From Comamonas sp. (GTDB lineage Bacteria > Pseudomonadota > Gammaproteobacteria > Burkholderiales > Burkholderiaceae_C), in the NCBI GenBank assembly GCA_021166775.1, contig JAJPEQ010000010.1, positions 124,001 through 188,000 of the forward strand: a stretch of DNA of 64,000 bases. The letters are read 5' to 3'. Below are positions 31,978 to 41,623 of the stretch, one piece after another. The number at the start of each line of letters is the position of its first letter. The stretch's first letter is position 1. The translations under genes were made by a program, and so were the position numbers. The notes under the pieces were generated by a model. That model was not told the origin of the DNA and ran no database searches. It worked only from the letters and a program-made list of their open reading frames with translations.

Positions 31978-32556
31978 CTACGTGCTCGCGTCGTCCCGAT
32001 GCGAGCGCGCCAGCTTCTCGCTCTTCCAGTACACCTCGGCGCCCTCGTTCATCCGGTTGAGCACGCGCGAGAGCACGAAGAGCAGGTCCGAGAGGCGATT
32101 GAGGTACTGGCGCGGCGCGGCGCGCATCTCCTCCGTCTCCTGCAGTGACACCACGGCGCGCTCCGCGCGGCGCGCGACGGTGCGCGCCACGTGCGCCAGG
32201 CAGGCCGCGCGCGTGCCCGCGGGCAGGATGAATTCTTCCAGACGCGGCAACGTCTTGTTGTAGTGCGCCAGCGCCTGGTCGAGCTGCGCCAGTGCTTCGT
32301 CCTTGAGCAGCGCAAAGCCGGGAATCGACAGCTCGCCACCGAGGTTGAACAGCTGATCCTGGATGTCGGTGAGAAGCTGGCGCACCTCGTCGGGCATGGG
32401 CTCACACAGCAGCAGGCCGATCTGGCTGTTGAGCTCGTCCACGTCGCCCATGGCATGCGGGCGAGCGCTCGCCTTGGAGACGCGGGTGTTGTTGCCCAGC
32501 CCCGTCGTGCCATCGTCGCCGGTGCGGGTGGCCACCGCCGTCACACGTTTGCCCAT
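31978..32556 (-). CDS. Cob(I)yrinic acid a,c-diamide adenosyltransferase (PduO type)
   Basis: TRTGDDGTTGLGNNTRVSKASARPHAMGDVDELNSQIG...RQYLNRLSDLLFVLSRVLN. Confidence 0.92.
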   Translation of the reverse strand: MGKRVTAVATRTGDDGTTGLGNNTRVSKASARPHAMGDVDELNSQIGLLLCEPMPDEVRQLLTDIQDQLFNLGGELSIPGFALLKDEALAQLDQALAHYNKTLPRLEEFILPAGTRAACLAHVARTVARRAERAVVSLQETEEMRAAPRQYLNRLSDLLFVLSRVLNRMNEGAEVYWKSEKLARSHRDDAST

Positions 32557-32623
32557 GAAAATCCTCCGGGTTTGCAATGTTGCGATTGTGCGGCGGCGGC
32601 CGACAGCTCACCGAAACGCCCAC

Positions 32624-33442
32624 TCAGCGCGCAGGCTTGTCGCCGCGCGCCAGGCGCAGGCGCTCGCCACGCAGCTGATGCCGGGCGCTGAACAGGGCGC
32701 CAAACGCGAGCATCACGGCACCGAACGCGCCCAGCGCGGTGGCGGCGGCAATCATGAACATGATCACGATCTGATAGCGCACGGCCGAGGCAGGGTCGGC
32801 GCCAGCGAGCAACTGGCCGGTCATCATCCCGGGCAGGCTCACGACGCCCATCACCATCATGGCGTTGATGGTAGGCACCATCCCGGTGTGCAGGCTTGCG
32901 GTGATCAGCGGATGCGCCGCCTCCCAGCGGGTGGCGCCCAGCGCCAGCGCACTCTCGATCAGATCGCGGTCGCGCACCACGCCATCCATGAAGCGGCCCA
33001 GCGCCAGCGACACGCCGTTGAGCAAATTGCCCAGCACCATGCCCAGCAGCGGAATAGCGTACTGCGCGCGATACCAGGGCTCGACGTTGACGATTCCCAG
33101 CAAGGCCGCGCCCGTGACGACATACGAGGCCGCGAACACGCACAGCACGCTGTCCAGGTAGATGCCGGGAAAACGCCGCGTCGTGCGGTTGACGGCGGCC
33201 ACGCCGGCAAGGCCCGCCATCACCAGGCCGATCAGCACCACCGGCAGCGGGTGCTCGAGCGCGAAGATGTAGTCGAGGATGAAACCGACCAGCAGCAACT
33301 GCGCCACCATGCGCACGCTGGCGACGAGCAGGCTGCGCGCGAGGCCCAGGCGCAGCCATGCCGACAGCGCGAGGTTGACGACGATCAGCGCGGCCGCGAA
33401 GCCCAGCTGCCAGTTGCCGATCTCCATGTAGCGCGGATTCAT
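32624..33442 (-). CDS. fetB: ABC transporter permease, FetB/YbbM-like
   Basis: Multi-TM; GVVSLPGMMTGQLLAGADPASAVRYQIVIMFMIAA; pairs with the ATPase gene. Confidence 0.85.
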   Translation of the reverse strand: MNPRYMEIGNWQLGFAAALIVVNLALSAWLRLGLARSLLVASVRMVAQLLLVGFILDYIFALEHPLPVVLIGLVMAGLAGVAAVNRTTRRFPGIYLDSVLCVFAASYVVTGAALLGIVNVEPWYRAQYAIPLLGMVLGNLLNGVSLALGRFMDGVVRDRDLIESALALGATRWEAAHPLITASLHTGMVPTINAMMVMGVVSLPGMMTGQLLAGADPASAVRYQIVIMFMIAAATALGAFGAVMLAFGALFSARHQLRGERLRLARGDKPAR

Positions 33443-34089
33443 GCGGCGGCTCCCAGCGTCAGCTCATGATCGCCCACGCGCGCGCGCTGAGTCGCATCGT
33501 GGCTGACCCAGAGGCAGGCACGTTCGCCCGTCTCGCGCAGCCAGGCCTGCACCAGCGCCTCGACGCACGCGGTGCGCGCAGGGTCGAGCGCGGCCGTGGG
33601 TTCGTCGAGCAGCAGGACCCGCGGGGCGATCAGGAGCGCACGCAGCAGGTTCACGATCTGCGCCTCGCCACCCGACAGGCGGCCGGTGCCCTGCTCCAGA
33701 AAGGCCGCATCGATGCCGACGGCCGCCAGGTAGCCGCGTGCCGCCTCATCCGAGTAGGGCTTGTCACGGTGCACACGCAGCGCAAACGGCGCCACCAGCG
33801 CTTCCTTCACGCGCCCCTCGGGCAGCGCCGGGCGCTGCATCACATAGGCCACGCGTGCGCGGTACTCGGGCATGTGCCAGGCCGTGAGCGGCCGACCTTC
33901 AAACCCTATCTCCCCCGCCTGGGGCGTCACCAGGCCGGCGAGCGTGCGCAGCAGCAGCGACTTGCCGCTGCCCGATGGGCCGGCGATCGCCCAGCGCTCC
34001 CCGGCACGCACGCTCAAGTCCAGCCCATGCCACAGCATGCGTCCCCCCACGGTACAGCGCAGCGCCTGCGCGCTCAGGATCACGTCCAT
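33439..34089 (-). CDS. fetA: ABC transporter ATP-binding protein, FetA/YbbL-like
   Basis: AIAGPSGSGKSLLLRTLAGL, RLSGGEAQIVNLLRALLIAPRVLLLDEPTAALD. Confidence 0.85.
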   Translation of the reverse strand: MDVILSAQALRCTVGGRMLWHGLDLSVRAGERWAIAGPSGSGKSLLLRTLAGLVTPQAGEIGFEGRPLTAWHMPEYRARVAYVMQRPALPEGRVKEALVAPFALRVHRDKPYSDEAARGYLAAVGIDAAFLEQGTGRLSGGEAQIVNLLRALLIAPRVLLLDEPTAALDPARTACVEALVQAWLRETGERACLWVSHDATQRARVGDHELTLGAAA

Positions 34090-34268
34090 GGCACGCAGCC
34101 TAGCGTGCCGGCGCCGGCCACGCCCCGGACATGCGCACGTCGTTGAACGCACGGGCGGCGACTGCGGTGACCCGATGGTCCATAAGGATCCTCCTGATTT
34201 CGAGGGAGAAATTGTGCGACGGTCTGCGCGCCTTCTTAGAATGAATCCACCGAACCCCGGAGATCCAG

Positions 34269-35702
34269 ATGAACGCCCCCCGCGAGACCGCCCAGTTGCT
34301 GCCTCACATCGCCCCTCGTCCCATCGCGCAGGAACTGCTGCAGCAGCTGGGCCAGCGCTTTGGCGCGCAATGCTCGACCGCGATGGCTGTGCGCGAGCAG
34401 CACGGGCGCGACGAATCCGCGTTCACCACCGTCCCGCCCCCGGCCGCCGTCGTCTTTGCCGAGAGCACGCAGGACGTGGCCGATGCAGTGCGCCTGGCCA
34501 GTGAGCACGCCACGCCCGTCATCGCCTGGGGCGTGGGCTCCTCGCTCGAAGGCCATGTGCTGGCGGTACAGGGCGGCATCTGCATCGACGTGAGCCGCAT
34601 GAACCGCGTGCTGGCCATCCATGCCGAGGACCTCACCGTCACCGTGCAGCCGGGCATCACGCGCAAGGCGCTCAACGACGCCGTGAAGGACACGGGCCTG
34701 TTCTTCCCCATCGACCCCGGCGCCGACGCAAGCATCGGCGGCATGACCGCCACACGCGCCTCGGGCACCAATGCGGTGCGCTACGGCACCATGCGCGAGA
34801 ACGTGCTGGCCCTCGAAGTCGTCACCGCCCGCGGCGAGGTAATCCGCACCGGCACCCAGGCGCGCAAGAGCAGCGCGGGCTACGATCTGACGCGGTTGAT
34901 GGTGGGCAGCGAAGGCACGCTCGGGCTCTTCACCGAAATCACCGTGCGCCTGTACCCGCTGCCCGAAGCCGTGAGCGCGGCGATCTGCTCGTTCCCGAGC
35001 ATCGAAGCGGCGGTGCACACCGTCATCCAGACCATCCAGCTGGGCGTGCCGATCGCGCGCGTCGAGCTGATCGATGCCAACAGCGTGCGTGCCGTCAACC
35101 GCCACAGCAAGCTCACGCTGCGTGAAGCACCGCTGTTGTTGATGGAATTCCACGGCTCGCCCGCGAGCGTGAAGGAGCAGGCCGAAACCGTGCAGGCCAT
35201 CGCCAGCGAGCACAGCGGCGCCGACTTCGAATGGGCCGACACCCCCGAGGAGCGCACGCGGCTGTGGACCGCGCGGCACAACGCCTATTTCGCCGCCGTG
35301 CAAAGCCGCCCGGGCTGCCGCTGCATCACCACCGACACCTGCGTGCCGATCTCGCGCCTGGCCGACGCGCTGCTGGACAGCGTGGCCGAGGCCGACGCCA
35401 GCGGCATCCCCTACTTTCTCGTCGGCCACGTCGGGGACGGCAACTTCCACATGGGCTACTTGATCGACCCCGACGATCCGCACGAGCGCGAGCGTGCCGA
35501 ACAACTCAACCAGCAGCTCGTGCGCCGCGCGCTCGCGCTCGGCGGCACCTGCACCGGCGAGCACGGCGTGGGCATCCACAAGATGGGATTTCTGGCCGAG
35601 GAAGCGGGCAACGGCGCGATCGAGATGATGCGCGCGATCAAGCAGGCGCTCGATCCCGGCAACATCCTCAACCCCGGCAAGATTTTCACGATGCAGGGGT
35701 GA
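34269..35702 (+). CDS. FAD-binding oxidase/linked dehydrogenase (GlcD/D-lactate dehydrogenase family)
   Basis: PVIAWGVGSSLEGHVLAVQGGICIDVSRM...GTCTGEHGVGIHKMGFLAEE...ALDPGNILNPGKIF. Confidence 0.9.
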   Translation: MNAPRETAQLLPHIAPRPIAQELLQQLGQRFGAQCSTAMAVREQHGRDESAFTTVPPPAAVVFAESTQDVADAVRLASEHATPVIAWGVGSSLEGHVLAVQGGICIDVSRMNRVLAIHAEDLTVTVQPGITRKALNDAVKDTGLFFPIDPGADASIGGMTATRASGTNAVRYGTMRENVLALEVVTARGEVIRTGTQARKSSAGYDLTRLMVGSEGTLGLFTEITVRLYPLPEAVSAAICSFPSIEAAVHTVIQTIQLGVPIARVELIDANSVRAVNRHSKLTLREAPLLLMEFHGSPASVKEQAETVQAIASEHSGADFEWADTPEERTRLWTARHNAYFAAVQSRPGCRCITTDTCVPISRLADALLDSVAEADASGIPYFLVGHVGDGNFHMGYLIDPDDPHERERAEQLNQQLVRRALALGGTCTGEHGVGIHKMGFLAEEAGNGAIEMMRAIKQALDPGNILNPGKIFTMQG

Positions 35703-35714
35703 GTGCCCAAAGGC

Positions 35715-36122
35715 TCAGGAAGCCTCGATGCGCGGATAGAACTCGCGGTTTTCCTGCTGCATGCGATCCCATACGGGCTTGAGCGTCAGGTTCGCGGCAC
35801 GCCGGAAGCCGTCGAAATCGGCGGCGATCTTGGCCCCGAGGTTCCAGTTGCGCGCAAACATCATGAAACGGCTGGCGATGTCGGCCATTTCGCTCTCGAA
35901 GCGGCGGCTCAGCGCCACGACCTGCGGGTCCTGCGATTTTTCGAGCGAGGGATAGAGGAACTTGTCCTCGGCCGCCAGATGCAGCCGGATCGTGGTGGAA
36001 AACTTCACCAGCGCGGTCGCGATATCGTCGCTCGCCGCGACCCCCAGTCGCGTGAGGTCACGCAGGCGCTGGATGCCGCTCAGGATGGCAACGTGGTCGG
36101 TCTTGAATTTGTCGATGTTCAT
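35715..36122 (-). CDS. Hemerythrin-like domain protein
   Basis: FKTDHVAILSGIQRL...TIRLHLAAEDKFLYPSLEKS...REFYPRIEAS; spaced His/Glu ligands. Confidence 0.8.
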   Translation of the reverse strand: MNIDKFKTDHVAILSGIQRLRDLTRLGVAASDDIATALVKFSTTIRLHLAAEDKFLYPSLEKSQDPQVVALSRRFESEMADIASRFMMFARNWNLGAKIAADFDGFRRAANLTLKPVWDRMQQENREFYPRIEAS

Positions 36123-36214
36123 GCAATGATCCCTGGGTGGAAGCGGCGAGGACGGGCACCGCGGTCTGTTACATCCAATCACAGGATCGTACGTTCGCAA
36201 ACGATATTTGTCAC

Positions 36215-36231
36215 AAGAATGATTCTCATCC
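36215..36231. promoter_or_regulatory. Candidate Fur box upstream of the hemerythrin-like gene
   Basis: AAGAATGATTCTCATCC, close to the GAGAATGATTCTCATT-type Fur site; palindromic GAAT-G-ATTC core. Confidence 0.5.
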
Positions 36232-36350
36232 ACTATTTCAGCAGGGGGACTCGGGGCGGGTGGTGAGTGGTGACCTCCCTCCTCTTTCAGGTGTGACGCG
36301 TCTCTCCCCCCGAGGGACCGACAGCTGTTGGCGGGAACCGGTATTTTTCT

Positions 36351-37154
36351 TCACCTGCCGAAAAATCCGCGCACCATGCGAGCAAAACCTGTCTCAGGCC
36401 AAGGAACCGTGGGCGCGGCGGCCGTCTCCAGGCAAGGCACTCGGTAAATCCACAGGGAGCGGCCTCCCGGCGTGAGCCGTCGCGCATGCGCTGCCACATC
36501 GGGCAACGCGAATTCCAGGCTCACCAGCCAGCTGCCCGGCGCCATTTCGCCGCTCTTGATCAACGCTCGGCTCATGCTCTCCGGACGCTGGAACAGGTAG
36601 ACCATCTGGTAGCCGCTCCAGTCGGCGCCCCAGATGTCGCCGCGCCGCACGCGCGCCCAGGGGCAGCGCAGGGCGCAGATCCAACGCAGCGGCCAGCTCC
36701 ACTCCAGGCCTTCGAGCCGCACCCGCGGGTAGGCCCGGCGCAGCGCCCGCAAGCCGTCGCCGACGCCGCAACCGGCATCGAGCACGCGCGCACCATCGGG
36801 CAGGGGCGCGCTTTGCGCCAAGGCGTCGAGCGCCCCTTCAGGGGTGGGAAAGAGCGGCGCGTCACGCCAAGCATGCAAGGGATAGAGCAGCAGCAACATG
36901 GCCACGGGCAGCAACCAGGCCCACGGGGGCAGCAATGCACTGCCCGTGAGCGCTAGCGACAGCGGGAACCCCAGCGCCACCAACGCACGGCGCCACCAGC
37001 GCACGGCCACGAGGCTGGCCAGCACGCCCACGACCGATGCCAGCAGCATCGCGGCCAGGGGCGTCAGCGCGTGCAGCGCCGTCAGATACACCAGCCAGCA
37101 CAGCGCCCACGCCAGCACCGCAGGCAGCGGCCAGGGGGGGCGCAGCCGCGTCAA
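36351..37154 (-). CDS. Membrane-anchored class I SAM-dependent methyltransferase
   Basis: Four N-terminal TM segments, then GARVLDAGCGVGDGLRALRRAYPRVRLEGLEWSWPLRW. Confidence 0.8.
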   Translation of the reverse strand: MTRLRPPWPLPAVLAWALCWLVYLTALHALTPLAAMLLASVVGVLASLVAVRWWRRALVALGFPLSLALTGSALLPPWAWLLPVAMLLLLYPLHAWRDAPLFPTPEGALDALAQSAPLPDGARVLDAGCGVGDGLRALRRAYPRVRLEGLEWSWPLRWICALRCPWARVRRGDIWGADWSGYQMVYLFQRPESMSRALIKSGEMAPGSWLVSLEFALPDVAAHARRLTPGGRSLWIYRVPCLETAAAPTVPWPETGFARMVRGFFGR

Positions 37155-37157
37155 GGG

Positions 37158-38075
37158 CTATCCACGCAGGCGTTCGATCAGGCCGCCCAGCGCATCGAGC
37201 GACCCGAACTGGATGGCGATCTCGCCCATCTCGTCGGTGCGGCTGCCACGCTTGACGCGTTTTTTCACGCGCACCTCGACCTCGGCGGTGAGCAGATCGG
37301 AGAGCTCCTCCTCGACGCGCCGGATGTCGCGCGACTTCTCTTTCTTGGGCTTTTGCGGCACCAGCGTGAACTCGGCACCCAGCTTTTTGACAAGCCGCTC
37401 GGCCTCGCGCACCGAAAGCTTCTTCGCCACGATCTGGTTGCCCGCGGTGATCTGCGCTGCCCGCTCCAGCGCCAGCAGCGCCCGGGCGTGGCCCATATCG
37501 ATATCGCCGGCCATCAGCATGGTCTGCACCGGTTCGGCGAGGTTGAGCAGGCGCAGCAGATTGCTGGTGGCGCTGCGCGAGCGCCCCACCGCCTGCGCCA
37601 CCTGCTCGTGCGTGTAGCCGAACTCGCGGATCAGCCGCTGCAGACCCTGCGCCTCTTCCAGCGGATTGAGGTCTTCGCGCTGGATGTTCTCGATCAGCGC
37701 CATGGTGGCCGCCGCTTCATCGGCCACCTCGCGCACCAGCACCGGCACTTCGGCCAAACCAGCCAGGCGCGCCGCGCGAAAGCGGCGCTCGCCCGCGATG
37801 ATTTCGTACTTGCCCGCGTGCTCTCCCTGCGCGAGCTTGCGCACCAGAATGGGCTGCATGATGCCCTGCGTCTTGATGCTTTCGGCGAGCTCGTACAGCG
37901 CCCCCTCGTCCATGCGCGTGCGGGGTTGATAGACGCCGGGCACGATGGCATCGAGAGGCAGGCTGCCTGGTCCATCCGCCGCGCCGGCCAGAGGCGAGTC
38001 GGTGCGTTCAGGAACCTTGGGGCCGAGCAGCGCTTCCAGCCCACGACCCAGGCCCCTGGGTTTCTTCGTTGCCAT
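37158..38075 (-). CDS. parB: Chromosome partitioning protein ParB
   Basis: MATKKPRGLGRGLEALLG..., YEIIAGERRFRAARLAGL, REDLNPLEEAQGLQRLI. Confidence 0.96.
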   Translation of the reverse strand: MATKKPRGLGRGLEALLGPKVPERTDSPLAGAADGPGSLPLDAIVPGVYQPRTRMDEGALYELAESIKTQGIMQPILVRKLAQGEHAGKYEIIAGERRFRAARLAGLAEVPVLVREVADEAAATMALIENIQREDLNPLEEAQGLQRLIREFGYTHEQVAQAVGRSRSATSNLLRLLNLAEPVQTMLMAGDIDMGHARALLALERAAQITAGNQIVAKKLSVREAERLVKKLGAEFTLVPQKPKKEKSRDIRRVEEELSDLLTAEVEVRVKKRVKRGSRTDEMGEIAIQFGSLDALGGLIERLRG

Positions 38076-38083
38076 GTGCGTCC

Positions 38084-38857
38084 TTAACGATTGAGTTTGG
38101 TGCGAGCGACCAGCTCGCGGGCAAATTCCACAAAAGCCTGGCTCCCCTTGGCGCCGGGATCGAACACCACACCGGGCAGGCCGTAGCTCGGCGCCTCCGC
38201 AAGGCGCACGTTGCGCGGGATCACGGTGTCAAAGACCTTGTCGCCGAAATGCGCCTTGAGCTGCTCGCCCACCTGCTGCTGCAAGGTGATGCGCGGATCG
38301 AACATCACGCGCAGCAGACCGATGAGCTCGAGATCCGGATTGAGATTGGCATGAACCTGCTTGATGGTGTTGACAAGGTCGGTCAGCCCCTCGAGCGCGA
38401 AATACTCACACTGCATCGGCACGATCACGCCGTGCGCGCTGCACAGGCCGTTGAGGGTGAGCAGGCTCAGGCTGGGCGGGCAGTCGATGAGAACGAAGTC
38501 GTACTCCCCGTCGACCGCGGCAAGCGCCGCCTTCAGGCGGCCTTCGCGTTGATCCAGATCGACAAGCTCGACTTCCGCGCCCGAAAGCTCTCGATTGGCA
38601 CCCAGCACATGGTAGCCACACGCCTGGGTACGCGTCGCGGCCTCCCGCACCGTGGCGGACCCAAGAAGCACGTCGTACACCGACTGCCGCAGGGCCCGCT
38701 TGTCCACGCCCGAGCCCATGGTGGCGTTGCCCTGAGGGTCGAGGTCAACCATGAGCACGCGCTGGCCGATGCGGGCCAGACCCGCCGCCAGATTGACGGT
38801 GGTGGTGGTTTTGCCGACGCCGCCCTTCTGGTTGGCGATGCAGAAAATCTTGGCCAT
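38084..38857 (-). CDS. parA: Chromosome partitioning ATPase ParA
   Basis: MAKIFCIANQKGGVGKTTTTVNLAAGLA. Confidence 0.96.
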   Translation of the reverse strand: MAKIFCIANQKGGVGKTTTTVNLAAGLARIGQRVLMVDLDPQGNATMGSGVDKRALRQSVYDVLLGSATVREAATRTQACGYHVLGANRELSGAEVELVDLDQREGRLKAALAAVDGEYDFVLIDCPPSLSLLTLNGLCSAHGVIVPMQCEYFALEGLTDLVNTIKQVHANLNPDLELIGLLRVMFDPRITLQQQVGEQLKAHFGDKVFDTVIPRNVRLAEAPSYGLPGVVFDPGAKGSQAFVEFARELVARTKLNR

Positions 38858-38914
38858 GCTGCAGCAGTGAAAAACGGGAATGCGGCCACAAGAAACGCGG
38901 GCCAAGGAGTGCGG

Positions 38915-39580
38915 CTAGTGTAGTGCCATGCGGGGCCGCATCCACACGATGCACCGCTGGGCATCCAGTTGCGGCACCCGCAATGGTTCCACGTGAAACA
39001 CCGTCACATCGGATGGCAAGGCGGCCATTTCCTCAGTGGGCACCTTCCCCTTCATGGCAAGCCACACGCCCCGGGGCGCCAGCAGATGCCGCGAGCCGAT
39101 CGCGAAATCCCCAAGAGAAGCAAACGCGCGACTGCTCACCACATCGAATTCCCCAACCAGCTTCTCCACCCGGGCATGCACGCCGCGCAGGTTGCGCAAC
39201 TGCAAGGCGCCTGCCGCCTGCTGAATGAACGCGGCCTTCTTGGCCACGGCATCGACACAGCTCACCGCCAGTTCCGGCAGGCAGATGGCAAACACCACAC
39301 CTGGCAGGCCGCCACCCGAGCCCACATCCAGCAGGTGCGCAGACGCCGCAGCGTCCGGCCCTTGCAACCACCGGCGCAGCGAAACGACCGCGGCCAGACT
39401 GTCCAGCAGATGGTGCGTGAGCATCTCCGCCGGGTCACGCACGGACGTGAGGTTGTACACGCGGTTCCATTGCTGCAGCAACGAGAGGAACGCGAGCAAG
39501 CTCTCCTGTTGCGCCTCATGCAGCGCCAAGCCCAAGTCGCTCAAGCCCGCCAAGAGCGGTTCGCGCAAGGTCGCATTCAT
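38915..39580 (-). CDS. rsmG: 16S rRNA (guanine527-N7)-methyltransferase
   Basis: [42 protein letters not shown]; overlaps the mnmG stop. Confidence 0.94.
   Translation of the reverse strand: MNATLREPLLAGLSDLGLALHEAQQESLLAFLSLLQQWNRVYNLTSVRDPAEMLTHHLLDSLAAVVSLRRWLQGPDAAASAHLLDVGSGGGLPGVVFAICLPELAVSCVDAVAKKAAFIQQAAGALQLRNLRGVHARVEKLVGEFDVVSSRAFASLGDFAIGSRHLLAPRGVWLAMKGKVPTEEMAALPSDVTVFHVEPLRVPQLDAQRCIVWMRPRMALH
38985..39000. promoter_or_regulatory. parS: parS-like site in rsmG
   Basis: GGTTCCACGTGAAACA, 2 mismatches to TGTTTCACGTGAAACA. Confidence 0.75.
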
Positions 39581-41532
39581 GCAGCCTCACGCCTTTGCAT
39601 CTCCTTGAAGTGCCCCTTCTTCAGATGCACCAGCAGCAAGGACACGGCCGCCGGCGTGACACCCGAAATGCGCGAGGCCTGTCCCAGCGTCTGTGGCCGG
39701 TGCTTCTGCAGCTTCTGCCGCACCTCGAAGGACAGCGCGCTCACCTGCATGTAGTCCAGGTCCGCCGGGAGCGCCAGATTTTCGTAATGCGCGGCGCGCT
39801 CGACCTCTTCCTTCTGCCGGTCGATATAGCCCGCATACTTGGCGGCGATCTCCACCTGCTCTATCACCGGGCCATGCAGCTCACCCAGGGTTTCACGTGA
39901 AACATCGGCACTGGCGAAGCGCCCGTCACCCAAACCCATCAAGGCCTCGTAATCGACGCCTGGGCGGCGCAGGAGATCGAACAGGCTGTATTCATGCTCC
40001 AGCGCCTTGCCCAGCAGGCGCTCGCTTTCCTGCCCATCGACGATCCGGGGATTGACCCAGCATGACTTGAGCCGTTCGGTTTCACGTGAAACAGCATCGC
40101 GTTTGCGGCAGAACACATCCCAGCGCGCATCATCCACCAGGCCCATGCGCCGGCCGATCTCCGTCAGGCGCATATCGGCATTGTCCTCACGCAGCTGCAG
40201 ACGGAATTCCGCGCGGCTCGTGAACATCCGGTAGGGTTCGGTCACACCTTTCGTGATCAGGTCATCGACCAGCACGCCCAGATAGGCCTCATCGCGCCGG
40301 GGCAGCCAGGGCGCGTCGCCACGGCATTGCAACGCCGCGTTGAGTCCGGCGAACAGCCCTTGAGCCGCCGCCTCCTCATAACCGGTGGTGCCGTTGATCT
40401 GGCCCGCGAAATACAGACCGTGAATCTGCTGCGTCTCGAAACTGCTCTTGAGCGCGCGCGGATCGAAATAGTCGTATTCGATGGCGTAACCGGGGCGCAA
40501 GATGTGCGCGCGCTCCAGCCCTGCGATGCTGTGCACGAGCTGGTACTGAATGTCGAACGGCAGGCTGGTGGAGATGCCGTTGGGGTAGAACTCGTGGGTG
40601 GTGAGGCCCTCGGGTTCGAGAAAAATCTGGTGGCTTTCCTTGTCGGCAAAACGATGGATCTTGTCTTCCACGCTCGGACAATAGCGCGGGCCCGTTCCTT
40701 CGATCACCCCCGTGAACATCGGGCTGCGGTCCAGCCCCGAGCGGATGATTTCGTGCGTGCGCGCATTGGTGTTGGTGATCCAGCACGGCATCTGGCGCGG
40801 GTGCATCTGCGCCCGGCCCATGGTGCTGAACACCGGCAGGATGCCCTCATTCACCCCACCGGGCATGCCATCTCCCGGCTGCTCGGTGCAGCGCGAAAAG
40901 TCGATGGTGCGGCCGTCCAGGCGTGGCGGCGTGCCGGTTTTCAGGCGCCCTTGCGGCAGTTGCAGCTCCTTCAGGCGGCTGGCCAGGCTCAGTGCCGGAG
41001 GGTCTCCCGCCCGTCCGCCCTGGTAGTGGTTGAGTCCCACGTGAATCTTGCCGTTGAGGAAGGTGCCGGCCGTGAGCACCACGGCGCGCGCGCGAAAGCG
41101 CACCCCCACTTGCGTGACCGCGCCCACTACACGGTCGCCTTCGAGCATCAGGTCGTCAACGGCCTGCTGAAACAGCCAGAGGTTGGGCTGGTTTTCCAGA
41201 CGGGAACGAATCGCCCCCTTGTACAGCAGCCGGTCGGCCTGTGCCCGGGTGGCACGCACCGCCGGGCCCTTGCTGCTGTTGAGAATGCGAAACTGGATCC
41301 CCGCCTCGTCGGTGGCAAGCGCCATCGCGCCGCCCAGTGCATCCACTTCCTTGACCAAGTGCCCCTTGCCGATGCCGCCTATGCTGGGGTTGCAGCTCAT
41401 CTGCCCCAGCGTTTCGATGTTGTGCGTGAGCAGCAGCGTTCTGCAGCCCATGCGCGCGCTCGCCAGCGCCGCTTCGGAGCCGGCGTGACCGCCGCCCACG
41501 ACAATGACATCAAATTCCTCGGGGTACAACAT
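39577..41532 (-). CDS. mnmG: tRNA uridine-5-carboxymethylaminomethyl modification enzyme MnmG (GidA)
   Basis: [62 protein letters not shown]. Confidence 0.97.
   Translation of the reverse strand: MLYPEEFDVIVVGGGHAGSEAALASARMGCRTLLLTHNIETLGQMSCNPSIGGIGKGHLVKEVDALGGAMALATDEAGIQFRILNSSKGPAVRATRAQADRLLYKGAIRSRLENQPNLWLFQQAVDDLMLEGDRVVGAVTQVGVRFRARAVVLTAGTFLNGKIHVGLNHYQGGRAGDPPALSLASRLKELQLPQGRLKTGTPPRLDGRTIDFSRCTEQPGDGMPGGVNEGILPVFSTMGRAQMHPRQMPCWITNTNARTHEIIRSGLDRSPMFTGVIEGTGPRYCPSVEDKIHRFADKESHQIFLEPEGLTTHEFYPNGISTSLPFDIQYQLVHSIAGLERAHILRPGYAIEYDYFDPRALKSSFETQQIHGLYFAGQINGTTGYEEAAAQGLFAGLNAALQCRGDAPWLPRRDEAYLGVLVDDLITKGVTEPYRMFTSRAEFRLQLREDNADMRLTEIGRRMGLVDDARWDVFCRKRDAVSRETERLKSCWVNPRIVDGQESERLLGKALEHEYSLFDLLRRPGVDYEALMGLGDGRFASADVSRETLGELHGPVIEQVEIAAKYAGYIDRQKEEVERAAHYENLALPADLDYMQVSALSFEVRQKLQKHRPQTLGQASRISGVTPAAVSLLLVHLKKGHFKEMQRREAA
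39889..39904. promoter_or_regulatory. parS: parS-like site in mnmG
   Basis: GGTTTCACGTGAAACA, 1 mismatch to consensus. Confidence 0.85.
40078..40093. promoter_or_regulatory. parS: parS-like site in mnmG
   Basis: GGTTTCACGTGAAACA, 1 mismatch to consensus. Confidence 0.85.
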
Positions 41533-41588
41533 GTGAGCGCACATCAAAAGGCAGGGGGCGTTATTGTCCCACCGCACCGCTTCCGGTG

Positions 41589-41604
41589 TGTTTCACGTGA
41601 AACA
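41589..41604. promoter_or_regulatory. parS: parS site, perfect match, in the mnmG/OYE divergent gap
   Basis: TGTTTCACGTGAAACA, 16/16. Confidence 0.95.
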
Positions 41605-41623
41605 GAACCTCCGAACCATCGAC

